NCBI RefSeq assembly: GCF_000308515.1
Contig: NZ_BAFV01000121.1
Span: 21,936 to 85,935 of the forward strand
Length of the DNA: 64,000 nt
Source of the DNA: Nocardia carnea NBRC 14403
GTDB lineage: Bacteria > Actinomycetota > Actinomycetes > Mycobacteriales > Mycobacteriaceae
Reading direction: 5' to 3'
The translations under genes and the position numbers were made by a program. Positions 9,288 through 17,977 of the stretch are shown one piece after another (within the stretch, counting starts at the first letter, position 1; each line of letters opens with the position of its first letter). Under the pieces are notes generated by a model. It saw only the letters and a list, made by a program, of their open reading frames with translations. It was not told the origin of the DNA and searched no databases.

Positions 9288-9899
9288 ATGACCGTGGGAA
9301 GCACAATGATGGATCGCGCAGCATCCGAAACCGGTTCGCGCCCGTTCGTCGTCGGACTCGGCGGCACGCTACGCGCCGGCTCGTCGACCGAGCGCGCGCT
9401 GCGGCACTGCCTGGACGCCGTCGAGCAGCGCGGTGGCCGGACCGCGTTGTTCAGCGGTGAACAGATCAATCTGCCGATGTACAACCCGCACGATCCGGCG
9501 CGCACCCCGCAGGCCCAGGCGCTGGTGGAGGCATTACGCGCCGCCGACGCGGTGATCGTCGGCTCGCCCGGCTACCACGGTGCCATCTCCGGCCTGGTGA
9601 AGAACGCCCTCGACTATGTCGAGGATATGCGCACCGATCCCACGGTCTACCTGGACAACAAACCCTGGGGTTGTATCACCTGCGCCTACGGCTGGCAGGC
9701 CGCCGTCGGAACCTTGGGCCAGCTGCGGGGGATAGGGCATGCGCTGCGGGCCTGGCCCACACCTATCGGGGTCGCGATCAATTCGGCCGACAAGATCTGG
9801 GACGACACCGGCGCCCTCATCGACACCGGCGTGCAGAATCAGCTCGAGCTGCTCGCCGTCCAGGTGCTCACCAGCGCCAAGCCGATAGGCACGACATGA
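9288..9899 (+). CDS. NADPH-dependent FMN reductase
   Basis: 203-residue flavodoxin-fold reductase. GGTLRAGSSTERAL near 25-38 forms the FMN phosphate loop, and GSPGYHGAISGLVKNALDYVE near 88-108 is the classic second flavin motif. AGGAGACCGGCT precedes the ATG, 10 bases after the cyclase gene. Such enzymes supply reduced FMN to two-component monooxygenases, so the likely partner is the luciferase-like protein at 6098, though this is inferred from shared operon membership. The last codons overlap the next start (ATGA). Confidence 0.87.
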   Translation: MTVGSTMMDRAASETGSRPFVVGLGGTLRAGSSTERALRHCLDAVEQRGGRTALFSGEQINLPMYNPHDPARTPQAQALVEALRAADAVIVGSPGYHGAISGLVKNALDYVEDMRTDPTVYLDNKPWGCITCAYGWQAAVGTLGQLRGIGHALRAWPTPIGVAINSADKIWDDTGALIDTGVQNQLELLAVQVLTSAKPIGTT

Positions 9900-10786
9900 G
9901 CGAGTCGGGCCGCCCGGGGGCGGTGGCTTCCGGATATGAGCATCGTTCGATCGAGGTCGACGGTCTGCGAACCCATTTTCTCGAAGCGGGCGCGGGTGAG
10001 CCCGTTGTGTTGCTGCACGGGGGCGAGTTCGGTGCGAGCGCCGAACTGGGCTGGGAACACGTCGTTCCCGCGCTCGCGCAGCGATACCGCGTGCTCGCCC
10101 CCGATATGCTCGGATACGGCGATTCCGCGAAAGTCGTCGATTTCACCGACGGTCGTGGAATGCGGATCCGGCATATCGCCCGGTTCTTGGCCGTGCTCGG
10201 TATCGAATCCGCTTTTTTCGTGGGTAATTCGATGGGCGCGGTGAATCTGCTCGCCGATACCACCGCCACGAATCCGTTGCTGCCGGTGCGCGCCATGGTG
10301 ACGATCTGCGGCGGCGGCCAGATCCAGGCGAACGAGCATATGCGCGCCCTCTACGATTTCGACGCCACACTGCCCGCCATGCGCGCGATCGTCACCGCCC
10401 TGTTCGCCTCGCCCGCGTACCCGGCCGACGAGGACTATGTGCGGCGCCGGTTCGATTCCGCGACCGAGCCCGGCGCCTGGGAGGCCATCGCGGCTGCCCG
10501 TTTCCGTCGCCCCGGCGCGCCGACACCGCCCGCGCCGGGCGACCGGCGGTTCGAACGGATCCGGGTGCCGACACTGGTGCTCGAAGGCGGCGCCGACAAA
10601 CTTCTGCCCCGCGGCTGGGCCGCCGAGGTCGCCGCCCGGATCCCGCAGGCCGAATCCGCGGTGATCGCCGATGCCGGCCACTGCCCGCAGATCGAACGCC
10701 CGGACGCGGTGAACCCGCTGCTCCTGGATTTCCTGGGCCGGCAGGCGCGAGCCGCAGCGCCGGCGCAATACGCACACAGCGGATGA
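9896..10786 (+). CDS. Alpha/beta hydrolase
   Basis: 296 residues from the ATG that overlaps the stop of the FMN reductase by four bases. HGGEFG near 41-46 is the oxyanion region, the nucleophile elbow is G-N-S-M-G-A near 110, the acid Asp lies in EGGADKLLP near 238 and the base His in DAGHCPQIE near 262. It resembles C-C bond or ester hydrolases of aromatic catabolism and is the second such gene in the operon. The pathway may therefore have two hydrolytic steps, or the two enzymes may accept side-chain variants. Confidence 0.8.
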   Translation: MSESGRPGAVASGYEHRSIEVDGLRTHFLEAGAGEPVVLLHGGEFGASAELGWEHVVPALAQRYRVLAPDMLGYGDSAKVVDFTDGRGMRIRHIARFLAVLGIESAFFVGNSMGAVNLLADTTATNPLLPVRAMVTICGGGQIQANEHMRALYDFDATLPAMRAIVTALFASPAYPADEDYVRRRFDSATEPGAWEAIAAARFRRPGAPTPPAPGDRRFERIRVPTLVLEGGADKLLPRGWAAEVAARIPQAESAVIADAGHCPQIERPDAVNPLLLDFLGRQARAAAPAQYAHSG

Positions 10787-10837
10787 ACCGGCGCCCGGAC
10801 AGGAACAGGGATTTCGTGACGAAAGGATATGCAGCGC

Positions 10838-11677
10838 ATGGGTAACGAATTGGCGGGCAAGGTCGCGGTGGTCACCGGCGGCGCGTCCGGGCTGGGCAGT
10901 GCCATGGTCGAACGGTTCGTTGCCGAAGGTGCGCACGTGGTAGTCGGTGATATCGACGCTGAGAAGGGGCAGGCCCTGGCCGACCGCTGTGGGGCCGCCG
11001 TGCAGTTCCGCGTCACCGATGCCGGCGATCCCGGCCAGGTCGCCCAGCTCGTCGATCTCGCCGTTCGCGAGTTCGGCGGCCTGCACATCATGTGCAACAA
11101 CGCCGGGATCTCCGGGAAAATGCACAAAAGCATCCTGGACGACGATTTCGCCGACTTCCAGCATGTGATGTCGGTGAACGTGCTCGGTGTGATGGCCGGT
11201 ACCCGGCTGGCGGCCCGGCATATGGCGGACAACGGCGGCGGATCGATCATCAATCTGTCGTCGGTGGGCGGCGTGCAGGCCGGCGGCGGTGTGATGACCT
11301 ACCGCGCTTCCAAAGCCGCGGTCATCCATTTCACGAAATCCGCGGCGATCGAACTCGCCCAGTACGACGTGCGGGTGAACTGTATCGCCCCGGGAAATAT
11401 CCCCACCGATCTGCTGACGAAGGCGTCGAGCACGATGTCGCCGGAAAAAGCCGAGCGGATGACCCGCGCCATGCGCGACATGATGAACCGCGACCGCCCG
11501 CTGCCGCGCGAAGGCACCCCCTCCGATGTCGCCGAGGCCGCGGTCTACTTCGCCGCCGAACGGTCGCGCTACCTGACCGGCACCGTCCTGGCCGTCGACG
11601 GCGGCACCACTGCCGGCAAACCCCTGATGCGACGCAGTGCCGAGGCGGCCAACGGCTCCGCCGCCGCGAAATCCTGA
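10838..11677 (+). CDS. SDR family oxidoreductase
   Basis: 279-residue classical short-chain dehydrogenase. T-G-G-A-S-G-L-G is at 13-20, NNAG near 86, the catalytic serine in INLSSVGG near 140, then Tyr154 and Lys158 (YRASK). The final DGG-T strand is typical of the family. GAAAGGA at 10821-10827 lies 10 bases before the second ATG at 10838, so this start is preferred to the ATG at 10829. It lies 51 bases after the hydrolase in the same operon. It is likely an NAD(P)-dependent alcohol/ketone dehydrogenase for a pathway intermediate. Confidence 0.85.
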   Translation: MGNELAGKVAVVTGGASGLGSAMVERFVAEGAHVVVGDIDAEKGQALADRCGAAVQFRVTDAGDPGQVAQLVDLAVREFGGLHIMCNNAGISGKMHKSILDDDFADFQHVMSVNVLGVMAGTRLAARHMADNGGGSIINLSSVGGVQAGGGVMTYRASKAAVIHFTKSAAIELAQYDVRVNCIAPGNIPTDLLTKASSTMSPEKAERMTRAMRDMMNRDRPLPREGTPSDVAEAAVYFAAERSRYLTGTVLAVDGGTTAGKPLMRRSAEAANGSAAAKS

Positions 11678-11720
11678 GCGGATCCAGCCCCGCCCACCTT
11701 CACCCGAGAAAGAGGAAGTC

Positions 11721-11918
11721 ATGAAAGTGACTGTCGAACAAGGGAAATGCATTGCCGCCGGGCACTGCGTGATGGCGGCCGACGCGGTATTCGATCAGCG
11801 CGAGGAAGACGGCATCGTCGTCCTGCTGGACGAGAACCCCCCGGACGATCTCGCCGACGAGGTGCGCGAAGCCGCCGCCGTCTGCCCCGCCATGGCCATT
11901 CACGTCCACGAGGAGTGA
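11721..11918 (+). CDS. [3Fe-4S] ferredoxin
   Basis: 65-residue acidic ferredoxin. Cys10 and Cys16 (C-x5-C, with alanine and histidine in between where a [4Fe-4S] protein would have a further Cys) and Cys55-Pro give only three cysteine ligands, which points to a [3Fe-4S] cluster. This type serves actinobacterial P450s. It starts at ATG after AGAGGAAG and ends two bases before the P450 gene at 11921, so it is very likely that enzyme's electron donor. No ferredoxin reductase gene is visible in the window. Confidence 0.92.
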   Translation: MKVTVEQGKCIAAGHCVMAADAVFDQREEDGIVVLLDENPPDDLADEVREAAAVCPAMAIHVHEE

Positions 11919-11920
11919 CA

Positions 11921-13168
11921 ATGACGAACACGTCCGGGTCCGAGACCCACGCCGCATCCGATACCGGATCGATCCTGGAGTATCCGATGGAACGGGCCGC
12001 CGGATGCCCGTTCGCGCCGCCGCCGGAGGTACTCGGGCTGGTGACCGAACGCCCGCTGTCCCGGGTCCGGATCTGGGACGGCAGCACCCCGTGGCTGGTC
12101 ACCGGTTACGCCGAACTCAAAGCGCTGATGTCCGATCCGAGGATCAGCACCGACGATCACCAGCCCGGCTTCCCGCACTGGAACGAGGGCATGCTCGAAA
12201 TGGTGAATCACCGGGCCCGCTCGGTATTCAATACCGACGGTGAGGAACACAGCCGTTTCCGCCGGATGATGACCAAACCGTTCACGGTGAAACGGGTCGA
12301 CGCACTGCGCCCGGCGATCCAGCAGATCACCGACGACCATCTCGACGCCATCCTCGCCGGCCCGCAGCCCGCGGATCTCGTCGAAGCGCTCGCCTTGCCG
12401 GTACCTTCGCTGGTGATCAGCGAAATGCTGGGCGTGCCCTATGAGGATCACGAATTCTTCCAGCAGCACGCGACGACCGGTGTGTCCCGTTTCGCCACCG
12501 CGGAGGAATCGGCGAAGGGGCGAGTGGGGCTGGCCCGCTATCTGATCGACCTGATCAAATCCAAAATGGAGAATCCGGCCGAGGATATGGTCACCGAACT
12601 CGCCGAACGGGTCACCGCCGGCGAGATCTCCATGAAAGAAGCCGCCCAGATCGGCACCGGTGTACTCATCGCCGGGCACGAGACCAGCGCGAATATGATC
12701 TCGCTGGGCACACTCGCACTGCTGGAGAACCCGGACCAATTGGCTCTGCTGCGCGATACCGACGATCCCAAGGTCGTCGCGAACGCGGTCGAGGAACTGC
12801 TGCGCTATCTGAGCATCATCCAGAACGGGCAGCGCCGGGTCGCCCTCGACGATATCGAATTCGGCGGGCACACCATCAAGGCCGGCGAGGGCGTGATCAT
12901 CGACCTCGCGCCCGCGAACTGGGACCCGAACCAGTTCCCGAACCCGGACACCCTCGATCTGACCCGCCCCGCCCGCCTGCATGTGGGCTTCGGGTTCGGC
13001 CCGCACCAGTGCGTGGGCCAGCAACTGGCCCGCGTGGAATTGCAGATCGTTTTCAAAACCTTGCTGGAGCGGATCCCGTCCATGCGGCTCGCGATTCCGC
13101 TCGACGAGGTCGAATTCAAACACGACAAACTGGCCTACGGTCTGTACCGCCTGCCGGTGACGTGGTGA
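11921..13168 (+). CDS. Cytochrome P450 (first of two)
   Basis: 415-residue soluble bacterial P450. The I-helix A-G-H-E-T-S oxygen-binding motif lies near residue 251, ExxR is present as E-E-L-L-R, and the heme loop F-G-F-G-P-H-Q-C has Cys364 as thiolate ligand. The ATG follows GAGGAG of the ferredoxin 3' end, so expression is coupled. It is CYP105/CYP107-like in general appearance, but the subfamily cannot be assigned by eye. Expected reaction is hydroxylation of a hydrophobic substrate before ring attack by the downstream catabolic enzymes. Confidence 0.93.
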   Translation: MTNTSGSETHAASDTGSILEYPMERAAGCPFAPPPEVLGLVTERPLSRVRIWDGSTPWLVTGYAELKALMSDPRISTDDHQPGFPHWNEGMLEMVNHRARSVFNTDGEEHSRFRRMMTKPFTVKRVDALRPAIQQITDDHLDAILAGPQPADLVEALALPVPSLVISEMLGVPYEDHEFFQQHATTGVSRFATAEESAKGRVGLARYLIDLIKSKMENPAEDMVTELAERVTAGEISMKEAAQIGTGVLIAGHETSANMISLGTLALLENPDQLALLRDTDDPKVVANAVEELLRYLSIIQNGQRRVALDDIEFGGHTIKAGEGVIIDLAPANWDPNQFPNPDTLDLTRPARLHVGFGFGPHQCVGQQLARVELQIVFKTLLERIPSMRLAIPLDEVEFKHDKLAYGLYRLPVTW

Positions 13169-13201
13169 ACCCGAACAACTGCGCCGAAAGGAGACTCAGC
13201 T

Positions 13202-14401
13202 GTGACGACCACCGCGCCCACTGATGTCTACTACGACCCCTACGATGTCGAACTCAATGCCGACCCGTATCCCATGTTCAAGCGGATCCGCGACGACAAA
13301 CCGCTGTACTACAACGAAACCCATGACTTCTACGCGCTGAGCCGGTTTGCCGACGTGAATGCCGCGTTGATCGACAAGGACACTTTCAGCTCGGCCCGCG
13401 GCGCGATCATCGAACTGATCAAGGCGAATATCGAAATACCGCCGGGCGTCCTCATTTTCGAAGATCCGCCGATCCACACCATGCACCGCAAACTGCTGTC
13501 CCGTATGTTCACCCCGCGCAAGATCTCCGCACTCGAGGCGAAGATCCGCGAATTCTGCTGCCAGAGCCTGGACCCGCTGATCGGTACCGGGAAAATCGAC
13601 TTCATCGCCGATCTGGGCGCCCAGATGCCCATGCGCACCATCGGTATGCTGCTCGGCATTCCGGAGGAGGATCAGGAAGCGGTCCGCGATTTCGCCAACG
13701 AGCAGATGCGCACCGAAGAGGGCAAACCGATGAAGGCCTCCACGGAGGGCATGGTCAGCGGTGAACTCTTCGAGAAATATGTCGACTGGCGCACCGAGCA
13801 TCCGTCCGACGACATCATCTCCGAACTGCTGAACGTCGAATTCGAAGACGAAACCGGCACCCTGCGGCACCTCACCCGCGACGAAATCCTCACCTACATC
13901 AACGTCGTCTCCGGCGCCGGTAACGAAACCACTACCCGGTTGATCGGCTGGGCCGGAAAAGTCCTCGCCGAACACCCCGACCAGCGCCGAGAACTGGTCC
14001 GGAACCCGTCTCTGATCCCCGCCGCCGTCGAAGAACTACTCCGCTTCGAACCCCCGGCACCGCATGTCGCCCGCTACGTCACCCGCGATATCGAATACCA
14101 CGGGCAAACAGTCCCCGAAGGCAGCGCCATGATGCTGCTCATCGGCGCCGCCAACCGCGACCACCGCCACTTCACCCCCGACGGCGATATTTTCGATATC
14201 CACCGCGAAAGCAAACCCCACCTCGCCTTCAGCGTCGGCACCCATTTCTGCATGGGCTCGGCCCTGGCCAGATTGGAAGGGCGGGTCGCCCTGGAAGAGA
14301 TCCTGAAACGCTTCCCCGAATGGGATACCGACCTGTCGCAGGCAAAACTCTCACCCACCTCGACAGTGCGCGGCTGGGAATCCATGCCGGCATCTTTCTG
14401 A
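13202..14401 (+). CDS. Cytochrome P450 (second of two)
   Basis: 399-residue P450 distinct from its neighbour. The N terminus YYDPYDVELNADPYP is typical of actinobacterial P450s; I-helix S-G-A-G-N-E-T-T-T lies near 238-246, E-E-L-L-R near 280, and the heme loop F-S-V-G-T-H-F-C holds Cys350. GTG start with AAAGGAGA upstream, 33 bases after the first P450. The oxygen-binding His of the first P450 is Asn here (GNETT), an accepted variant. It is the last gene of the long catabolic operon; both P450s may share the upstream ferredoxin. Confidence 0.92.
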   Translation: MTTTAPTDVYYDPYDVELNADPYPMFKRIRDDKPLYYNETHDFYALSRFADVNAALIDKDTFSSARGAIIELIKANIEIPPGVLIFEDPPIHTMHRKLLSRMFTPRKISALEAKIREFCCQSLDPLIGTGKIDFIADLGAQMPMRTIGMLLGIPEEDQEAVRDFANEQMRTEEGKPMKASTEGMVSGELFEKYVDWRTEHPSDDIISELLNVEFEDETGTLRHLTRDEILTYINVVSGAGNETTTRLIGWAGKVLAEHPDQRRELVRNPSLIPAAVEELLRFEPPAPHVARYVTRDIEYHGQTVPEGSAMMLLIGAANRDHRHFTPDGDIFDIHRESKPHLAFSVGTHFCMGSALARLEGRVALEEILKRFPEWDTDLSQAKLSPTSTVRGWESMPASF

Positions 14402-14546
14402 TCGGAATCGGTGGCCGGGTCGGAGTGCCGAGGTGCTCCTGGCCCGCGCCGCCGGTCACAGCGTTGCGATCCAACCGTCGGCGGCTCCCGCGCGATCGTA
14501 GGCGCTCACGCCCGGTAGCTCTGCGGTTTGCCTTTACGCTGGGCTG

Positions 14547-14750
14547 ATGTTCTTCATCTTCGGTTTCGGAACCAAGCGGCAGAACCTCGGCTTCGGGCAA
14601 GCCCGGACCTGCCCGCGTTGCCACAACACGAGTCAGTGGCAGCGAGTGCGGGAGTTCAAGCAGTTCACGTTGTTCTTCATCCCGGTCGCCCGCTGGAAGC
14701 GTCGTCAGCTGGAGGTTTGTGGTATCTGCGGCGCTGCGATCGAAGCCTGA
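14547..14750 (+). CDS. Small zinc-ribbon protein
   Basis: 67 residues with two CxxC pairs: Cys22-Cys25 (CPRC) and Cys58-Cys61 (CGIC), one zinc ribbon. The start MFFIFGFGTK and the central QFTLFFIPVARW segment are hydrophobic and match the widespread actinobacterial zinc-ribbon family of unknown function. It stands alone between the P450 operon and the TetR gene and is probably transcribed separately. No specific partner is evident. Confidence 0.82.
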   Translation: MFFIFGFGTKRQNLGFGQARTCPRCHNTSQWQRVREFKQFTLFFIPVARWKRRQLEVCGICGAAIEA

Positions 14751-14833
14751 CCGCAGCCGCCGGCCGCGTTCGCTGTTGTGCTGCTCGGAGCGTGGGGAAC
14801 AGTACCGCCGCTGTGCCGGTGACTCGCACCGGG

Positions 14834-15418
14834 TCAGAGCGCCGCAATCTGCTGCTCCAGTACGGCGCGAATGGTGGCAGGTTCGACCGAGCCGTGTGGG
14901 GTGACGGCGTCCAGTGAGAGGCCGGAGATGAGTGCGGCCAGGTGGACGGCGTGGTGTTCGGGGGCGGGGGTGCCGGTGGCGGCCAGGGCGTCGGCGAGGA
15001 CTTGGCGTAGGTCTGCCGCCATCCGACGGACGACGGGTTCGAATGCGGGGTTGATACGGGCGGCGGCGATGATCTCCATGAGAATGACCGCTTCGCGGTG
15101 CCGTTCGTCGTCGAGGGGGACCAATTCTTCGAGTAATCGCAGCAGGTGACGTTTCGCTGCGGGCCTGTCGCCGGCCGCTGCGGCCGGGTGGCGGGTGAGG
15201 CGCCGGCCCATTCGGTCGCCGACCTCGGTGGCCACGGCGACGACCAGGGCTTCGTGGTCGGTGAAATAGTGGCGCACCGAGCCGATATTCAGCCGGGCTT
15301 CGGCGGCGACCTTGCGGAAGGTCGCGGCGGAAGGACCGCCGGCGACGATGAGATTCAGGGCGGCATCGACGATATGGCGTCGTCGCGCATCGGCATCTAC
15401 CCGGATTGGCACGGACAC
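14834..15418 (-). CDS. TetR/AcrR family transcriptional regulator
   Basis: 194 residues. The N-terminal helix-turn-helix covers about 11-57, ending in NIGSVRHYFTDHEAL, the usual TetR recognition helix and following strand. The remainder is an all-helical ligand-binding domain. It is divergent from the methyltransferase gene at 15503 across an 84-base gap that contains a perfect 14-bp palindrome. It probably represses itself and that methyltransferase. The ligand is unknown. Confidence 0.9.
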   Translation of the reverse strand: MSVPIRVDADARRRHIVDAALNLIVAGGPSAATFRKVAAEARLNIGSVRHYFTDHEALVVAVATEVGDRMGRRLTRHPAAAAGDRPAAKRHLLRLLEELVPLDDERHREAVILMEIIAAARINPAFEPVVRRMAADLRQVLADALAATGTPAPEHHAVHLAALISGLSLDAVTPHGSVEPATIRAVLEQQIAAL

Positions 15419-15444
15419 AGTCTAGAAAACCGGTATCGGGTTAC

Positions 15445-15458
15445 ATCACACGTGTGAT
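15445..15458. promoter_or_regulatory. Probable operator of the adjacent TetR regulator
   Basis: ATCACACGTGTGAT is a perfect 14-bp palindrome in the divergent gap between the TetR gene (start 15418) and the methyltransferase gene (start 15503). TetR proteins usually bind palindromes of this size between divergent genes. Binding itself is inferred. Confidence 0.6.
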
Positions 15459-15502
15459 ACAAAATCGGTCGCACCGCATCCGACTGCCGAGGAGAACCCG
15501 CC

Positions 15503-16336
15503 ATGGACGAAGCCGAAGCCCTCGCCGCCAACCGCGCGAACTGGGACGAACGGGCCGATGTGCACCGCCGGTCCGATATGTACGACGTCGACGCCTTTCT
15601 GGCCGCCCCCGAGGACATCTCATCGGTGGTGCGCAACGACCTCTCGGTACTGGCACCGCACCTGCCGGAAACCGGTATCCAGGGCAGATCTCTGCTGCAC
15701 CTGCAGTGTCATATCGGCACCGACACGCTGTCCTGGGCTCGCCTCGGCGCGGTCGATGTCCACGGTCTCGATCTCTCACCCAATTCGCTGCACCATGCCG
15801 ACCGGATCGCCCGGGCCGACGGCCGCGAACTCACCTGGGTCGAAGGCGATGCGCGCAACGCGTCCGCGCTGATCGACCGGCAGTTCGATCTCATCGTCAC
15901 CAGCGCCGGCACCATCGTATGGCTGCCCGACCTCGACGGCTGGGCGCGTTCGATCCACGATCTCCTCGCCCCCGGCGCGGTCTTCATGATCCGCGACGAC
16001 CACCCGATTCTCGGCGCGATGGATTTCGAGCCGTGGCAGATCACCGACGACTATCTCGGCGGAACCGGCCCCCGGACCTATACCGATTCGGGCAGCTACA
16101 CCGACAACTCGGCCGGGCAGATCACCCAGGCCACGGTCCACGAATGGCGCCACGACCTCGGCGAGATCATCGGTTCGCTGCTGAGCGCCGGTCTGCGGAT
16201 CGAAGCGGTACACGAGCTGCCGTATATGGATTGGCGCGCCTTCCCCGACCTCGTCCCTTGCTCGCAGGGCTGGACCCTGCAGCCCGGCGCCCCCCGGATT
16301 CCGCTGAACTTCGCCGTGGTGGCCCGGCGGGTGTAA
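15503..16336 (+). CDS. Class I SAM-dependent methyltransferase
   Basis: 277 residues. LLHLQCHIGTDTLSWARLG near 65-83 is SAM motif I, with GCH replacing the more usual GxGxG, as in one actinobacterial subgroup. VDVHGLDLSPNSL is the acidic-strand motif II, and FDLIVTSAGTIVWLPDL is motif IV. The C-terminal PYMDWRAFPDLV ... PLNFAVVARR strands complete the fold. The start ATG follows GAGGAG. Regulation by the divergent TetR protein is likely given the palindrome between them. The methyl acceptor is unknown. Confidence 0.85.
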   Translation: MDEAEALAANRANWDERADVHRRSDMYDVDAFLAAPEDISSVVRNDLSVLAPHLPETGIQGRSLLHLQCHIGTDTLSWARLGAVDVHGLDLSPNSLHHADRIARADGRELTWVEGDARNASALIDRQFDLIVTSAGTIVWLPDLDGWARSIHDLLAPGAVFMIRDDHPILGAMDFEPWQITDDYLGGTGPRTYTDSGSYTDNSAGQITQATVHEWRHDLGEIIGSLLSAGLRIEAVHELPYMDWRAFPDLVPCSQGWTLQPGAPRIPLNFAVVARRV

Positions 16337-16456
16337 CAGTGGCCGGTCAATCGAGTTCTCCATGCCCGCTCCGCAGCGAGAACGATCAAAGCCGCACCAT
16401 CGGGGCTCGGCCAGGCGTAGCGAAACACTGACTTCTGGACCGATCAACGTCCGTCC

Positions 16457-17977
16457 CTACTCACGTGCCTCGAGTATCTGCTGGTTGGGCACGTTGCGCA
16501 GACATAAGCCGATGCCGAGGGCTGCGATCGCCAGGGCAGCGGCGCCGACGCGGGCCGCAACGATGAACCCATCGGTGTATGCGGCGAACGCCTGCTGGAG
16601 CAGTTGCGCCGAAACTGCGTCCGGCAGGCTCCGGGCGACGGCAACAGCCGCTCCGATGGATTCGCCTGTGTTCTCTCCCGATGTGGGGTAGGCATGCATC
16701 GCGGCGCCGTAGATCGTTCCGGTGACAGTGCCGAGAACGGCGATACCGAGTGCGCCTCCGAATTCGCTGCTCGTCTCCGCGAGCGCGGATGCGGCGCCTG
16801 CCTTCTCCGGCGGCGCCGTGGCCAGGACGAGGGTGGTCGCCAGGGTGGCGACCAGGCCGACTCCGAGCGTCAGCGCGCTGTAGCCGGCGACCAGTGTGCT
16901 GATATGTGAGCTCGGGGTGACGAAGCTGATGCCGACAAATCCGGCGGCTGCGATCAGGAGCCCGAGGGCGACCAGGATCCCGGGAGGAGCGGTTCGCGCA
17001 AGCATGGAAGCACAAGCCGCGCCGAGGAAACTTCCGGCGACTGTAGGCAGCATCCACAACGCGGCCGTCAGCGGCGCATAGCCGAGAACGGTCTGGGTGT
17101 AGCTTGCCGCCAGCAAACCCGTTCCGGCAGCGGCGAAGACGACGACGGCGTTCGACAGGATCGAACCAGCGAACGCGGGCCGGCGAAGCAGGCGCAGATC
17201 GATCATGGGGCTGTTGGCAGTCAGCTGACGTGCTACGAAGAGTGCGAAGAAGGCCGCACCGACCGCGATCGGTACAAGGACGATCCAGTCGACGCCGCCC
17301 TCGGCCATCTTCTTGATGCCATAGACGGTCGGTAGGATCCAGGCCGGCGTCAGTGCGGCGCCGAGGAGATCGAACCTGCCCGGATCCGGGTCGCGAGACT
17401 CGCGAATCAGCAGTGGTGCGACGATCAACAGCAACACCATGACCGGGACGTTGACGAGGAAGACCGAACCCCACCAGAAATGCTCCAGCAGGAGACCGCC
17501 GATGATCGGGCCGATCGAAACACCGCCGATGAACGCGCTGGTCCAGACGCCGACGGCGATGCGTCGTTGAGTCTCGTCGAGGAAAATTCCGCGGATGAGC
17601 GACAAGGTCGAAGGAGCAAGTGTCGCGCCTCCCAACCCCAGAAGAGCGCGCGCGGCGATGAGCATCTCCGCGCTGGAGGCACATGCGGCCAAAACCGAGG
17701 CGGCGCCGAACGCCAATGCGCCGATGATCAGCAGTCTCCGCCGCCCGATCCGGTCGCCGAGGCTACCCATGGTGATCAACAGGCCGGCCATCATGAAGCC
17801 GTAGATGTCCATGATCCAAAGGAGCTGGCCGGCTGTGGGGTTCAGATCCGCGCTGATCGATGGCGATGCCATGAACAGTACGGAGAGATCCATCGAGGCC
17901 AGCAGGGCGGGGAGCACCAGCACTGCCATTCCGGCCCAGTCACGCGGGGATGCGCTCGTACGGGTCGGGCTGTTCAC
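16457..17977 (-). CDS. MFS transporter, DHA2 (EmrB/QacA) family, 14 TM
   Basis: 506 residues with about 14 hydrophobic segments. WIMDIYGFMMAGLLITMGSLGDRIGRRRLL near 53-83 carries the motif A loop GxLxDRxGRR, and IGPIIGGLLLEHFWWGSVFLVNVPV is the motif C/D1 region of DHA2 drug exporters. Its start overlaps the stop of the upstream amidohydrolase by four bases. It belongs to the same subgroup as the transporter at 33306, sharing WILDIYGF/WIMDIYGF and HHFWWGSVFLINVP-type segments. Probable function is proton-driven efflux of the amidohydrolase substrate or product. Confidence 0.9.
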   Translation of the reverse strand: MNSPTRTSASPRDWAGMAVLVLPALLASMDLSVLFMASPSISADLNPTAGQLLWIMDIYGFMMAGLLITMGSLGDRIGRRRLLIIGALAFGAASVLAACASSAEMLIAARALLGLGGATLAPSTLSLIRGIFLDETQRRIAVGVWTSAFIGGVSIGPIIGGLLLEHFWWGSVFLVNVPVMVLLLIVAPLLIRESRDPDPGRFDLLGAALTPAWILPTVYGIKKMAEGGVDWIVLVPIAVGAAFFALFVARQLTANSPMIDLRLLRRPAFAGSILSNAVVVFAAAGTGLLAASYTQTVLGYAPLTAALWMLPTVAGSFLGAACASMLARTAPPGILVALGLLIAAAGFVGISFVTPSSHISTLVAGYSALTLGVGLVATLATTLVLATAPPEKAGAASALAETSSEFGGALGIAVLGTVTGTIYGAAMHAYPTSGENTGESIGAAVAVARSLPDAVSAQLLQQAFAAYTDGFIVAARVGAAALAIAALGIGLCLRNVPNQQILEARE

